Of a stretch of 64,000 bases of DNA, positions 41,842 through 50,451 are shown one piece after another. Positions within the stretch are counted from its first letter, which is position 1, and every line of letters begins with the position of its first letter. The notes beneath the pieces are model-generated. The model saw only the letters and a list, made by a program, of their open reading frames with translations, searched no databases and was not told the DNA's origin. The DNA is from JAUQQI01 sp042408785 (GTDB taxonomy: Bacteria; Chloroflexota; Dehalococcoidia; JAUQQI01): NCBI GenBank assembly GCA_042408785.1, contig JBHOQU010000127.1, forward strand, positions 4,496 to 68,495. Direction: 5' to 3'. The position numbers and the translations under genes are program-made.

Positions 41842-43929
41842 ATGGCCGAGGAACGAGATCAGCACGAGCCGGTTAAGACCCCTTCCCCCGACCTGGAACA
41901 GCGGGAGCTGATAACGGGCCGGCGCCCGGGCACCCGCTACGTCCGGATCGTCCGCCCCTTCGCCCACGAGTTCCGCCGTCGGGCCCCGGGCGAGCTGGTC
42001 GCCACCGAGCGGGTTCTGGCTCCCAAATCCACCCTGGGCAAGCTCTTCGAGGCGGTCCGGCGGACCCTCATCGGACGGCGGCTACCCACCGAAATGGAGC
42101 TTTCGGAGCGGGTGGGCAAACTCAAGGGGCTGGCCATCCTCGCCTCGGACAACGTTTCGTCCTCGGCCTACGCCACCGAGGAGATCATGCGGGTGCTGGT
42201 CACTGCCGGCGTCGCCGCCCTGGCCCTGACCCTGCCCATCTCGATCCCCATTGTGGCCCTGGTCGTCATCGTCGTGTTGAGCTACCTTCAGGTGATTCGG
42301 GCCTACCCGGCCGGTGGGGGAAGCTACCACGTCGCCTACGAGAACCTGGGAACCCTGGCCGGCCTTACGGCCGCGGCGGCCCTGCTGACGGATTACATCT
42401 TGACGGTGGCGGTTTCGACGGCCGCCGGGGTTGCCGCCATAACCTCGGCCTTCCCCGAGCTCTTTAAATACCGGGTCGGGCTGACGGTGCTTTTAATCGG
42501 GCTTATTACGGTGGTAAACCTGCGGGGCGTGCGTGAGTCCGGGTCCATCTTTGCGGCCCCCACGTATCTTTACGTGCTGGGACTTTTCAGCCTCTTCGGC
42601 GTCGGCTTCTGGCGGCTGGCGACGGGGGATGCGCCGGTTTACACGCCTCCGCCCGAGTGGCTGGAGGCCTACCACCCGGAGCCCCTCACCCTGCTGCTTA
42701 TCCTGCGGGCTTTCTCCTCGGGCGCCGTCGCCCTGACCGGCATCGAGGCGGTATCCAACAGCGTCCAGATTTTCAAGCCCCCCGAGGTCCGCAACGCCCA
42801 GCTGGTCCTGGTCGGCATGGGCACCCTCTTTATAACCATCTTCCTGGGGATAGGCCTCTTTTCGACCTACCTGGGGGTGGTTCCCGACCCCCACGAGGTC
42901 GAGACGGTCCTCAGCCAGATTGCCCGGGCGCTGGTGGGGGAGAGCCCCCTTTATTACTACCTGCAGTTTGCCACGGCGGTTATCCTGATCCTGGCGGCCA
43001 ACACCGCCTTTAACGGCTTCCCCCGGCTGGCCAGCATCCTGGCCCGGGACCGCTTCCTGCCTACCCAGTTCCAGTACCGGGGCGACCGGCTGGCCTACAG
43101 CACCGGGATTATCTTCCTGGCCGTCGTCTCGAGCCTGCTGGTGGCCGCCTACCAGGCCAGCGTCACCGGCCTGATACCCCTCTACACGGTGGGCGTCTTC
43201 CTGGCGTTTACCCTGAGTCAGGTGGGGCTGGTCCGCCACTGGTACCGGTTCCGGGACCGGGAACCGGGTTGGGGCTGGCGGGCCGCCCTCAACGGGGTGG
43301 GGGCCGTGGCGACGGGCACCGTTCTGGTGGTCGTCGGCATTTCAAAGTTCGCCCTGGGCGCCTGGATGGTCATCGTTTTGATCCCGGTTCTCATCGGCCT
43401 GATGTGGGCGGTCCACCGCCACTACCGGTTCGTGGAGGACCTGCTTACCCTGGACCGGCTGGATGTTGAACTCCGGCCGGAGCGGCCGCCCCTGGTGGTG
43501 GTGCCGATAGCCCGCCTGGACCGCCAGGCCCTGCGGGCCCTGACCTTTGCCCGGTCGGTCTCGCCCGAGGTGGTGGCCGTCCACGTCACCGACGACGTCC
43601 GGGAAGCCGAACAGCTTCGCCGGCGCTGGGAGCAGTTGGGCCTGGGCATCCCCCTGGAGATTGTCCACTCCCCGTACCGGGCCCTCATCGAACCGCTCCT
43701 GGCCTACATCGACGCCCTGGATAAGCTGGACCCCGGCCGGCCGATAACGGTGGTCCTTTCCGAGTACGTGCCGAAGCATTTCTGGGAGCTTTTCCTCCAC
43801 AACCAGACGGCCCTGCGGCTGAAGTTTCACCTTTTCTTCCGGCCCAACACCATCGTCATCGACGTGCCGTATCACCTGGAGTACAGTTTGGAGGAGCTGG
43901 GAGCCGAGTCGAAAGGTTCTTCGCCATGA
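41842..43929 (+). CDS. KimA/YdaO-like APC-superfamily potassium transporter
   Basis: A 695-residue transporter. A ~75-residue charged N-terminus precedes RRLPTEMELSERVGKLKGL and ASDNVSSSAYATEEIM, matching the first helix of KimA-type K+/H+ symporters. About twelve helices run to near residue 510 (YPAGGGSYHVAYENLG; LRAFSSGAVALTGIEAVSN). The C-terminal ~180 residues form a cytosolic USP-like domain (VVVPIARLDRQALRALTFARS) as in KimA. In Bacillus this protein is inhibited by c-di-AMP; that control is not visible here. It overlaps yjbQ by 4 bp (ATGA). Confidence 0.82.
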   Translation: MAEERDQHEPVKTPSPDLEQRELITGRRPGTRYVRIVRPFAHEFRRRAPGELVATERVLAPKSTLGKLFEAVRRTLIGRRLPTEMELSERVGKLKGLAILASDNVSSSAYATEEIMRVLVTAGVAALALTLPISIPIVALVVIVVLSYLQVIRAYPAGGGSYHVAYENLGTLAGLTAAAALLTDYILTVAVSTAAGVAAITSAFPELFKYRVGLTVLLIGLITVVNLRGVRESGSIFAAPTYLYVLGLFSLFGVGFWRLATGDAPVYTPPPEWLEAYHPEPLTLLLILRAFSSGAVALTGIEAVSNSVQIFKPPEVRNAQLVLVGMGTLFITIFLGIGLFSTYLGVVPDPHEVETVLSQIARALVGESPLYYYLQFATAVILILAANTAFNGFPRLASILARDRFLPTQFQYRGDRLAYSTGIIFLAVVSSLLVAAYQASVTGLIPLYTVGVFLAFTLSQVGLVRHWYRFRDREPGWGWRAALNGVGAVATGTVLVVVGISKFALGAWMVIVLIPVLIGLMWAVHRHYRFVEDLLTLDRLDVELRPERPPLVVVPIARLDRQALRALTFARSVSPEVVAVHVTDDVREAEQLRRRWEQLGLGIPLEIVHSPYRALIEPLLAYIDALDKLDPGRPITVVLSEYVPKHFWELFLHNQTALRLKFHLFFRPNTIVIDVPYHLEYSLEELGAESKGSSP

Positions 43930-44327
43930 AAAGGCTCCGCGTCGACACGACCCGGCCGCGGGAAGTCCTGGACATCACCGACCGGGTGAATGCGCTGATT
44001 GGGGAGGCCGGATTTCAGTCCGGCCTCTGTCACCTGCTACTGCTCCACACCACGGCGGCCCTCACCCTGGCCGACCTGGACCCCGGCACGGACCTGGACA
44101 TGCTGGATGCCTTTACCGAAATGGTGCCCAGGCTCCGGTACCGCCATCCCCACAACCCCGCCCACGTCCCCCACCACATCCTCTCGGCCCTTATCGGGAC
44201 CTCCCTGACCCTGCCCGTCGCCGACGGCCGGCTGGTTCTGGGGACCTGGCAGCGGGTGGTTCTGGTGGAATTCGAGGGCCCCCGGCGGCGGGAGCTGGCG
44301 GTGACCCTGCTGCCGGCGGCATTGTAG
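43926..44327 (+). CDS. yjbQ: YjbQ/UPF0047 family protein
   Basis: A 133-residue trimeric UPF0047 protein; homologues have weak thiamine-phosphate synthase activity and an uncertain physiological role. Hallmarks: CHLLLLHTTAALTLADLDPGTDLDMLDAF near 37-65, with the His that binds metal, RHPHNPAHVPHHILSALIGTSLTLPV near 80-105, and LGTWQRVVLVEFEGPRRREL. The His residues of HNPAHVPHH complete the conserved site. ATGA overlap with the transporter gene implies coupled translation. Its stop overlaps the candidate -35 of hslU. Confidence 0.9.
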   Translation: MKRLRVDTTRPREVLDITDRVNALIGEAGFQSGLCHLLLLHTTAALTLADLDPGTDLDMLDAFTEMVPRLRYRHPHNPAHVPHHILSALIGTSLTLPVADGRLVLGTWQRVVLVEFEGPRRRELAVTLLPAAL

Positions 44328-44350
44328 GGGGCAGTGGCTTGTGGTAAACT
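44322..44350 (+). promoter_or_regulatory. Candidate sigma-70-type promoter for hslU
   Basis: TTGTAG at 44322-44327 and TAAACT at 44345-44350 are separated by exactly 17 bp. Expected transcription start is near 44357, giving a leader of about 20 nt before the ATG at 44378. This would let hslU be expressed apart from yjbQ. Confidence 0.4.
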
Positions 44351-44377
44351 GCTCTTTGGACAGTGCCTGTATCGGCC

Positions 44378-45787
44378 ATGAAAACCCTGACCCCGAGAGA
44401 GATAGTCCGGCAGCTTGATAAATACATAGTCGGCCAGGAGGCGGCCAAAAGGGCGGTGGCCATCGCCCTCCGAAACCGGTACCGCCGCCGGATGCTCCCC
44501 CCTGAGCTCGCCCGGGACGTTCTGCCCAAAAACATCCTGATGATCGGCCCCACCGGGGTCGGCAAGACCGAGATCGCCCGGCGGGTGGCCCAGCTCATCG
44601 GGGCCCCCTTTGTTAAGGTCGAGGCCACCCGCTTTACCGAGGTCGGTTACGTCGGCCGGGACGTGGAATCCATCATCCACGAGCTGGTCGACGTTAGCGT
44701 GGGGATGGTCTACGAGGAGCGGCTCCGGGAGGTGGAGTCCAAGGCCGAGTCCCTGGCCAACGAACGGCTGGTAAATTACATCTACCAGCAGCTCATCGCC
44801 GGCCCGAAGCGGGCCCGGGCTAAGGGCCGCTTGCGGGTCCAGTCCCTGCCCCTGGAGCTTCTGGACGACCCCGACCTGGTCAAGTCGGATAAGGCCCGGC
44901 TGCGGGCGGTGCGCAAGCGGGTTGCCGACCTGGTCAAGGCCCGGGCCCTCGACGACCACATCATCGAGATCGAGGTGGGCGACTACGACCGGTACAACCT
45001 GGAGTTCGGCCCGGGGGTATCGGTGGATGAGCTTCGGGAGTCCTTCGCCGACTTCATCGAGCAGTATGAGGACTACAGCCGGCGGCGCCGGGCCCGCCGG
45101 GTGTCGGTCCGGGAGGCCCGCCGGATTCTCACCCGGGAGGAGGCCTCCAAGCTTATCAACGTCGACGAGGTGGTCGAAGAGGGTCTGCGCCGGGCGGAGG
45201 AGTTGGGGGTAGTCTTTATCGACGAGATCGACAAGATTGCCGGCCCCGAGGTGGAAGTTGGGCCGGACGTCTCCGGTGAAGGGGTTCAGCGGGACCTGCT
45301 GCCCATCGTCGAGGGCTGCACGGTCCTGACCCGCTACGGCCCGGTCCGCACCGACCACATCCTGTTCATTGCCGCCGGCGCCTTCTACGACCGGCGCCCG
45401 TCGGACCTGATTCCGGAGCTTCAGGGCCGATTCCCCCTGCGGGTTGAGCTCCACCCCCTGGGCGAAGAGGAGTTCCGGCGGATCCTGGTCGAGCCTGAAA
45501 ACTCGCTGGTCAAGCAGTACCAGGCCCTGCTGGCCACCGAGGGGGTTGAGCTGGAGTTCACCGAAGATGCCATCATCGAGCTGGCCCGCACGGCCGCACG
45601 GCTCAACGAGCGGTATGAGAACATCGGCGCCCGCCGACTCTACACGGTGATGGAGGCCGTCCTGGAGGAGATAAGCTTCAGCGCCCCCGAGCGGCGGGGC
45701 GAGCGGGTGCTCATCGACGCCGAGTACGTGCGCAACCGGCTCGCCGGGCTGCTGGCGAACGAAGACTTAAGCCGCTATATTCTCTAG
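44378..45787 (+). CDS. hslU: HslU, ATPase subunit of the HslUV protease
   Basis: A 469-residue AAA+ unfoldase from the ATG at 44378 (MKTLTPREIVRQLDKYIVG), the conserved HslU N-terminus; an upstream in-frame GTG at 44363 adds five non-conserved residues. Walker A GPTGVGKT is at 57-64, EVGYVGRDVES follows, the I-domain lies about 105-240, Walker B VVFIDEIDKIAG, and QGRFPLRVEL. The C-terminus EDLSRYIL is the tail that inserts into HslV, so a peptidase partner is expected, yet hslV is not beside it or elsewhere in the window. The gene before rpsB has a weak ribosome-binding site. Confidence 0.94.
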   Translation: MKTLTPREIVRQLDKYIVGQEAAKRAVAIALRNRYRRRMLPPELARDVLPKNILMIGPTGVGKTEIARRVAQLIGAPFVKVEATRFTEVGYVGRDVESIIHELVDVSVGMVYEERLREVESKAESLANERLVNYIYQQLIAGPKRARAKGRLRVQSLPLELLDDPDLVKSDKARLRAVRKRVADLVKARALDDHIIEIEVGDYDRYNLEFGPGVSVDELRESFADFIEQYEDYSRRRRARRVSVREARRILTREEASKLINVDEVVEEGLRRAEELGVVFIDEIDKIAGPEVEVGPDVSGEGVQRDLLPIVEGCTVLTRYGPVRTDHILFIAAGAFYDRRPSDLIPELQGRFPLRVELHPLGEEEFRRILVEPENSLVKQYQALLATEGVELEFTEDAIIELARTAARLNERYENIGARRLYTVMEAVLEEISFSAPERRGERVLIDAEYVRNRLAGLLANEDLSRYIL

Positions 45788-45907
45788 GAAGGGCGAAAGC
45801 CCGATTCGGCCAGAACGCACGCCCCCCGACTGCCACGGCCGTGCCCGCTGAGGGGGTCCCGGGGCAGGATGACGGGGGCGGAGGACTAACGGAAGGAGGT
45901 TTTATAA
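45788..45907 (+). promoter_or_regulatory. rpsB leader region
   Basis: A 120-nt gap before rpsB with a GGGC-GAAA-GCCC tetraloop hairpin near 45792-45803 and a GC-rich stretch around 45815-45880, ending in the strong ribosome-binding site AGGAGG 9 nt before ATG. Autoregulation by S2 through such a leader is known in other bacteria; nothing here proves it. Confidence 0.3.
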
Positions 45908-46705
45908 ATGACCGCCCAAACCGCACAGCAACTCGTTCCGATGAAGGCGCTGCTGGAGGCCGGGGTCCACTTCGGCCATCAGACCCGCCGGTGGAACCCC
46001 AAGATGCGTCCGTATATCTTCACCGAGCGCAACGGCATCCACATCATCGACCTCCAGCAGACCCTCATCAAACTCGAAGAGGCTTATAACTTCGTCCGGG
46101 ACCTGATGGCCCGGGGCGGCACCATCCTGTTCGTGGGGACGAAAAAGCAGGCCCAGGATACCATCGAACAGGAGGCCAAGCGGTGCGGGATGTTCTACAT
46201 CAACCACCGCTGGCCCGGCGGCATGCTCACCAACTGGGCCACCATCCAGAAGCGCATCGACTACCTGGCCCGCCTCGAGGACCGGAAGGCCAAGGGTGAG
46301 TTCCACTATCTGCCCACCAAGGAGCGGCAGAAGCTGGAGAAAGAGCTCTTTAAGCTCAACCGGATGTTCGGCGGGGTCCGGGAGATGCGGGAGCTGCCCG
46401 ATGCCCTCTTCATCGTCGACCCGAGCCGGGAGCACATCGCCGTCCGGGAGGCCCGCCGACTCGGAATCCCCATCGTGGCCATCTGCGACACCAACTGCGA
46501 CCCGGACCTCATCGACTACCCGATTCCGGCCAACGACGACGCCATCCGGTCCATCCGGTTGATAACCCAGAAAATCGCCGATGCCGTCATCGAAGGCCGC
46601 CAGCTTTATGAGGCCCAGGTGGCCTCCGAGGAGGCCGAGTTTGAGGTTGGGTTCGACCAGCCGATGACATACACCGCCGAGCCGACCGAAGAAGGGGAAG
46701 GATAA
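45908..46705 (+). CDS. rpsB: 30S ribosomal protein S2
   Basis: A 265-residue S2 protein. MKALLEAGVHFGHQTRRWNPKM and IFTERNGIHIIDLQQT are the N-terminal signature; GGMLTNWATI, the coiled-coil hairpin near 130-155, DALFIVDPSREHIAVREARRL and the second signature PIVAICDTNCDPDLIDYPIPANDDA are all present. The last ~35 residues are an acidic tail (EEAEFEVGF, EPTEEGEG), common in S2 of several phyla. First gene of rpsB-tsf-pyrH-frr-uppS; it ends one base into the tsf start (TAATG). Confidence 0.98.
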   Translation: MTAQTAQQLVPMKALLEAGVHFGHQTRRWNPKMRPYIFTERNGIHIIDLQQTLIKLEEAYNFVRDLMARGGTILFVGTKKQAQDTIEQEAKRCGMFYINHRWPGGMLTNWATIQKRIDYLARLEDRKAKGEFHYLPTKERQKLEKELFKLNRMFGGVREMRELPDALFIVDPSREHIAVREARRLGIPIVAICDTNCDPDLIDYPIPANDDAIRSIRLITQKIADAVIEGRQLYEAQVASEEAEFEVGFDQPMTYTAEPTEEGEG

Positions 46706-47226
46706 TGGAGTCCGCCAACGTGAAGGTTGATATAAACAAGCTAAAGGAGCTGCGGGAGCGGACCGGCGCCGGCGTCATGGAGTGCCGGGAGGCCCTTATC
46801 CGGGCCGACGGGGACATTGACCGGGCCATCGAGATCCTGCGGGAGCGGGGGGTTCAGATCGCCGAAAAGAAGGCCGCCCGGGTGGCGAGCCAGGGCCTCA
46901 TCGACGCCTACATCCACGCCGGCGGCCGGATCGGGGCGATGGTGGAGGTCAACTGCGAGACGGACTTCGTGGCCCGGCTGGACGAGTTTAAGACCCTAGT
47001 CCGGGAGGTGGCCATGCAGGTGGCGGCCATGGGGCCCAAGTACGTCTCGGCGGAGGAGCTGCCCCCGGATAGCGACGAGGCCCCCGAAGAGGTCTGCCTG
47101 CTGGAACAGCCCTACATCCGGGACCCTTCCCGGAAGGTGAAGGACCTGGTCACCGAGCTCATCGCCAAGACCGGGGAAAATATCAAGGTCAGGCGGTTTT
47201 GCCGGTATGAGCTTGGGGGAATCTGA
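46705..47226 (+). CDS. tsf: Translation elongation factor Ts, short form
   Basis: A 173-residue nucleotide-exchange factor for EF-Tu. The N-terminal UBA-like domain reads LKELRERTGAGVMECREAL; the exchange motif EVNCETDFVA includes Thr86-Val89, with Phe88 expected to displace the EF-Tu Mg site; VAAMGPKYVS follows. Proteobacterial EF-Ts (about 280 aa) has a second subdomain and coiled coil that are missing here, as in Thermus-like and Chloroflexota short forms. Its 3' end overlaps pyrH by 20 bp. Confidence 0.97.
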   Translation: MESANVKVDINKLKELRERTGAGVMECREALIRADGDIDRAIEILRERGVQIAEKKAARVASQGLIDAYIHAGGRIGAMVEVNCETDFVARLDEFKTLVREVAMQVAAMGPKYVSAEELPPDSDEAPEEVCLLEQPYIRDPSRKVKDLVTELIAKTGENIKVRRFCRYELGGI

Positions 47227-47983
47227 AAAGGCCCAGGCCGCCCGGAAAGCCCCGGCGGCCGCCGGTTTACAGCCCAAATACCGGCGGATCCTCCTCAAGC
47301 TGAGCGGGGAGGCCCTGATGGGCGACCTGCCCTTTGGGGTTGACCCGGAAACCATCCGGTCCATCACCGCCCAGCTCAAGCGGGTGCACGAGCTCGGGGT
47401 CGAGGTGGCCATCGTGGTCGGCGGCGGAAACTTCTGGCGGGGCTCCGATGCCAGCCGGCTCCTCGGGATGGACCAGGCCACCGCCGACTACGCCGGGATG
47501 CTGGCAACCATCATCAACGCCCTGGTTCTGCAGGATGCCCTGGAGAAGGACGGGGTTTATACCCGGGTTCAGAGCGCCTTGGATATCCACAAGGTGGCCG
47601 AACCGTACATTCGGCGACGGGCGATCCGCCACCTGGAAAAGGGCCGGATTGTCATCTTTGCGGCCGGGACCGGCAACCCCTTCATGACCACCGACACGGC
47701 CGCCGCCCTGCGGGCCCTGGAGATTGGGGCCGATGTACTGCTCATGGCCAAGAACCGGGTTGACGGCGTCTACGAAGACGACCCCCGCCGCAACCCCGCC
47801 GCCCGCAAGTTCGACTATCTCTCCTATATCGACGCCCTCAACCTGCGCCTTCAGGTTATGGACAGCACCGCCCTTTCCCTCTGCATGGAGAACCGGCTGC
47901 CCATCGTGGTCTTCAACCTTCAGCAGCCGGGGAACATCGAACGGGTCGTTATGGGGGAGCCCATCGGGACGCTGGTTTCCTAA
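47207..47983 (+). CDS. pyrH: UMP kinase
   Basis: A 258-residue amino-acid-kinase-fold enzyme phosphorylating UMP to UDP. Core begins YRRILLKLSGEALMGD after a ~24-residue charged extension (SLGESEKAQAARKAP) that is absent from most homologues. Then VAIVVGGGNFWRGSDA, MDQATADYAGMLATIINAL, the UMP site FAAGTGNPFMTTDTAAAL and LLMAKNRVDGVY. ATG at 47207 lies inside tsf; no later in-frame ATG or GTG precedes the core, which supports this start. Confidence 0.97.
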   Translation: MSLGESEKAQAARKAPAAAGLQPKYRRILLKLSGEALMGDLPFGVDPETIRSITAQLKRVHELGVEVAIVVGGGNFWRGSDASRLLGMDQATADYAGMLATIINALVLQDALEKDGVYTRVQSALDIHKVAEPYIRRRAIRHLEKGRIVIFAAGTGNPFMTTDTAAALRALEIGADVLLMAKNRVDGVYEDDPRRNPAARKFDYLSYIDALNLRLQVMDSTALSLCMENRLPIVVFNLQQPGNIERVVMGEPIGTLVS

Positions 47984-48000
47984 GCCGGGGGTGTTCGGCA

Positions 48001-48558
48001 TTGATCGAGGACGTCCTAAAAGAAGCTGAGGCGAAAATGCAGAAGGCCATCGAGGCGGCCCGCCGGGAGCTGGTGAGCATCCGAACCGGCCGGGCCTCAC
48101 CCGCCCTGGTAGAGCGGCTGCCCGTGGACTACTACGGGCAGCCCACCCCCCTCATGCAGCTCTCAACCATCACCGTTCCGGAACCCCGACTGCTGGTGAT
48201 CCAGCCCTTCGACCCCAACGCCATCCCCATGATTGAGAAGGCCATAATGAAGTCGGAGCTGGGCCTCAATCCGAGCAACGACGGCCGGGTGATCCGGATC
48301 GTGCTGCCCCAGCTCACGGAGGAGCGGCGGCGGGAACTGGTCAGGCTGGTCCACCGCAAGGTCGAGGAGTTCCGGGTCGCCGTCCGGAACGTCCGGCGGG
48401 AGGCCCTGGAGGACTTGAGGGAGCTGGAGAAAGAAAAGCTCATCTCTCAGGACGAGCACCGGCGGGCCCAGGACCGCCTTCAGAAGCTCACGGATAAATA
48501 CATCGGCCTCCTCGACAACCTCGAGAAGGAAAAAGAGAAAGAGATTCTCGAAGAATGA
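48001..48558 (+). CDS. frr: Ribosome recycling factor
   Basis: A 185-residue RRF that, with EF-G, splits post-termination ribosomes. Helix 1 AKMQKAIEAARRELVSIRTGRASPAL is diagnostic, followed by the beta domain VDYYGQPTPLMQLSTITVPEPR and the long C-terminal helices (IVLPQLTEERRRELVRL). TTG start at 48001 with GGGGGTG upstream. Its stop overlaps the uppS ATG. Confidence 0.97.
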   Translation: MIEDVLKEAEAKMQKAIEAARRELVSIRTGRASPALVERLPVDYYGQPTPLMQLSTITVPEPRLLVIQPFDPNAIPMIEKAIMKSELGLNPSNDGRVIRIVLPQLTEERRRELVRLVHRKVEEFRVAVRNVRREALEDLRELEKEKLISQDEHRRAQDRLQKLTDKYIGLLDNLEKEKEKEILEE

Positions 48559-49298
48559 TCGGGCAGCAGGTGCGCACCCAGGCCCTGGAGCGGCCGGTGC
48601 CGGCGCGCATCCCGTGCCATGTGGCCATCATCATGGACGGCAACGGCCGGTGGGCCCTGCGGCGGGGCCTGCCCCGGCTGGCGGGACACCGGGCGGGGAC
48701 CGAAAACATCCGCCGGGTCATCGAGTGCTTCGCCCGCCACGGCGTGAAGTATCTTACCCTCTACGCCTTCTCCACGGAGAACTGGTCCCGACCGGAGGAG
48801 GAGGTCCAGGGCCTGATGGAAATCTTAAAAGAGGTCCTGGACCGGGAGGTCGAAAACCTCCACCGGCAGGGGGCCCGGCTGTTGCACATCGGCAACCTGG
48901 AGGTTTTAGCCCCGGAGCTTCAGGCTGCCGTCCGCCGGGCCATCGACCTGACGAAGGATAACGACCGGATCACCGTGGCCGTGGCCTTTAACTACGGCGG
49001 CCGGGCCGAAATCCTGGACGCCGTCCGCCGGATCATCGCCGCCGGGGTCAGGCCCGAAGAGGTAACCGAGGAGCTTTTTGCCAGCTACCTTCACACGGCC
49101 GGCCTGCCCGACCCCGACCTGATCATCCGGACGGCCGGGGAACAGCGGCTCAGCAACTTTCTCATCTGGCAGGCCGCCTACGCCGAGTATTACTTTACGC
49201 CCGTCCTCTGGCCCGACTTCGACGAGGCCGAAGTCGCCCGGGCCCTGGAAGCCTACGCCCGCCGGGAGCGGCGCTTCGGCGGCCTCGCCCCCCGCTGA
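48555..49298 (+). CDS. uppS: Isoprenyl transferase (undecaprenyl diphosphate synthase)
   Basis: A 247-residue cis-prenyltransferase making the C55 carrier for peptidoglycan and the surface polysaccharides. The substrate/Mg site IIMDGNGRWA with Asp28 is intact; LTLYAFSTENWSRP near 72-85, VAFNYGGRAEILDAV and the C-terminal PDPDLIIRTAGEQRLSNFLIWQAAYAEYYF blocks are complete. ATGA overlap with frr. cdsA, dxr and rseP, which often follow, are not here; a convergent gene begins 3 bp after its stop. Confidence 0.97.
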   Translation: MIGQQVRTQALERPVPARIPCHVAIIMDGNGRWALRRGLPRLAGHRAGTENIRRVIECFARHGVKYLTLYAFSTENWSRPEEEVQGLMEILKEVLDREVENLHRQGARLLHIGNLEVLAPELQAAVRRAIDLTKDNDRITVAVAFNYGGRAEILDAVRRIIAAGVRPEEVTEELFASYLHTAGLPDPDLIIRTAGEQRLSNFLIWQAAYAEYYFTPVLWPDFDEAEVARALEAYARRERRFGGLAPR

Positions 49299-49300
49299 AG

Positions 49301-50437
49301 CTACCCGGGGACCCGGCCCAGCCGGCCGAGGCTGAAAAAGCCGACGTCGTGGCGGCTCCGGCCCTCGGTAATCAGGTCGGCGGCAACCTCCCCGATGACC
49401 GGCCCGAACTTAAACCCGTGGCCCGAGCAGGGGCTTACAATAAGCACCTGGGGGTGGGCCGGGTGGAAGTCGATCAGAAAGTGGTGGTCGGGGGTATTGG
49501 TGTAAAGACAGACGGCGGCCAGCTGGAGGGGACCATCGGCATCGGGCAGGTAGCGCCGAAGCAGTTCCCGGACGGCCTCGACCTCGGGTTCTTTAACTTC
49601 CCGGTCCACCAAATCGGGGTCGACCACCTCGCCCCCGTGGTGGCGGGCGCTTTTAACCCCCTCGCCCAGGTCGGGGATGCCGTAAAAGTGGGCCCCCGGG
49701 GCGTATTCGACAATAAGTACGGGCAGCCTTCCCGGCCGGAACTGCTCCCGGTTTGCCCGGGGCCCAAACCACAACATCACCTGCCGCTCCACCTCCAGGG
49801 GCAGTTCCGGCAGGAGCCTGGGTGCCCAGGGTCCGGCGGCAATCACCAGCCGCCCGGCCCGGTACTCGGCCCCGGCCGACCGCACCCGCACCCCGGAGCC
49901 GTCGGCCTGCCAGCCGACAACCCTTTCGCCGAACTTTAAGCGGGCCCCATGCCGCCGGGCGAGGCCCAGCAGGGTCTCGACGGCCGCCTCCGGGAAGAGC
50001 ACCCCGGCCCGAGGCTCCCAAACCCCCACCATTTCCGGGTCCGGACGCAGGGCGGGGAAACGGGCCCGAATCTCCTCGGCCGAAAGGGTTTCGTGGGCCA
50101 GGCCGTAGGTGCGGGCGCTTAAAAGGCTGCCCGAAACCAGCTCCCCGTCCGGCGGGCCCAAATTAAGGCCGCCGGTCTGCAAAAAGAGCCGGCGGCCCGA
50201 TTCGGCCTCCAGTTCGGCCCACAGCTCGTAGGCCCGGCGAACCAGGGGCACGTAAACCGGGTGCTCGTAGTAGGCCTCCCGGATGATCCTGGAGCGGCCG
50301 TGGGAGGAGCCCACCCAGTGGGGCGGCCTGAGCCAGTCGAGGCCCAGCACCCCCACGCCCCGCCGGGCCAGGTGGTAGGCGGTGGCGCTCCCCATAATCC
50401 CGAGCCCAAGGACTATCACATCGAAGGACCCATTCAT
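49301..50437 (-). CDS. Sarcosine oxidase/N-methyltryptophan oxidase-like FAD enzyme
   Basis: A 378-residue monomeric-sarcosine-oxidase-family flavoprotein that oxidises secondary or N-methyl amino acids, producing H2O2. FAD-binding DVIVLGLGIMGSATAYHLARRG is at 6-27; SSHGRSRIIREAYYEHPVY is the family's flavin contact; the covalent-flavin Cys is Cys337 in VSPCSGHGFKFGP. I place the start at ATG 50437, with GGGAGGGG upstream; the longer reading adds a non-homologous extension. It follows the DHDPS-like lyase by 14 bp on the same strand, suggesting a shared catabolic route. Confidence 0.88.
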   Translation of the reverse strand: MNGSFDVIVLGLGIMGSATAYHLARRGVGVLGLDWLRPPHWVGSSHGRSRIIREAYYEHPVYVPLVRRAYELWAELEAESGRRLFLQTGGLNLGPPDGELVSGSLLSARTYGLAHETLSAEEIRARFPALRPDPEMVGVWEPRAGVLFPEAAVETLLGLARRHGARLKFGERVVGWQADGSGVRVRSAGAEYRAGRLVIAAGPWAPRLLPELPLEVERQVMLWFGPRANREQFRPGRLPVLIVEYAPGAHFYGIPDLGEGVKSARHHGGEVVDPDLVDREVKEPEVEAVRELLRRYLPDADGPLQLAAVCLYTNTPDHHFLIDFHPAHPQVLIVSPCSGHGFKFGPVIGEVAADLITEGRSRHDVGFFSLGRLGRVPG

Positions 50438-50451
50438 TGACTCCCCTCCCT

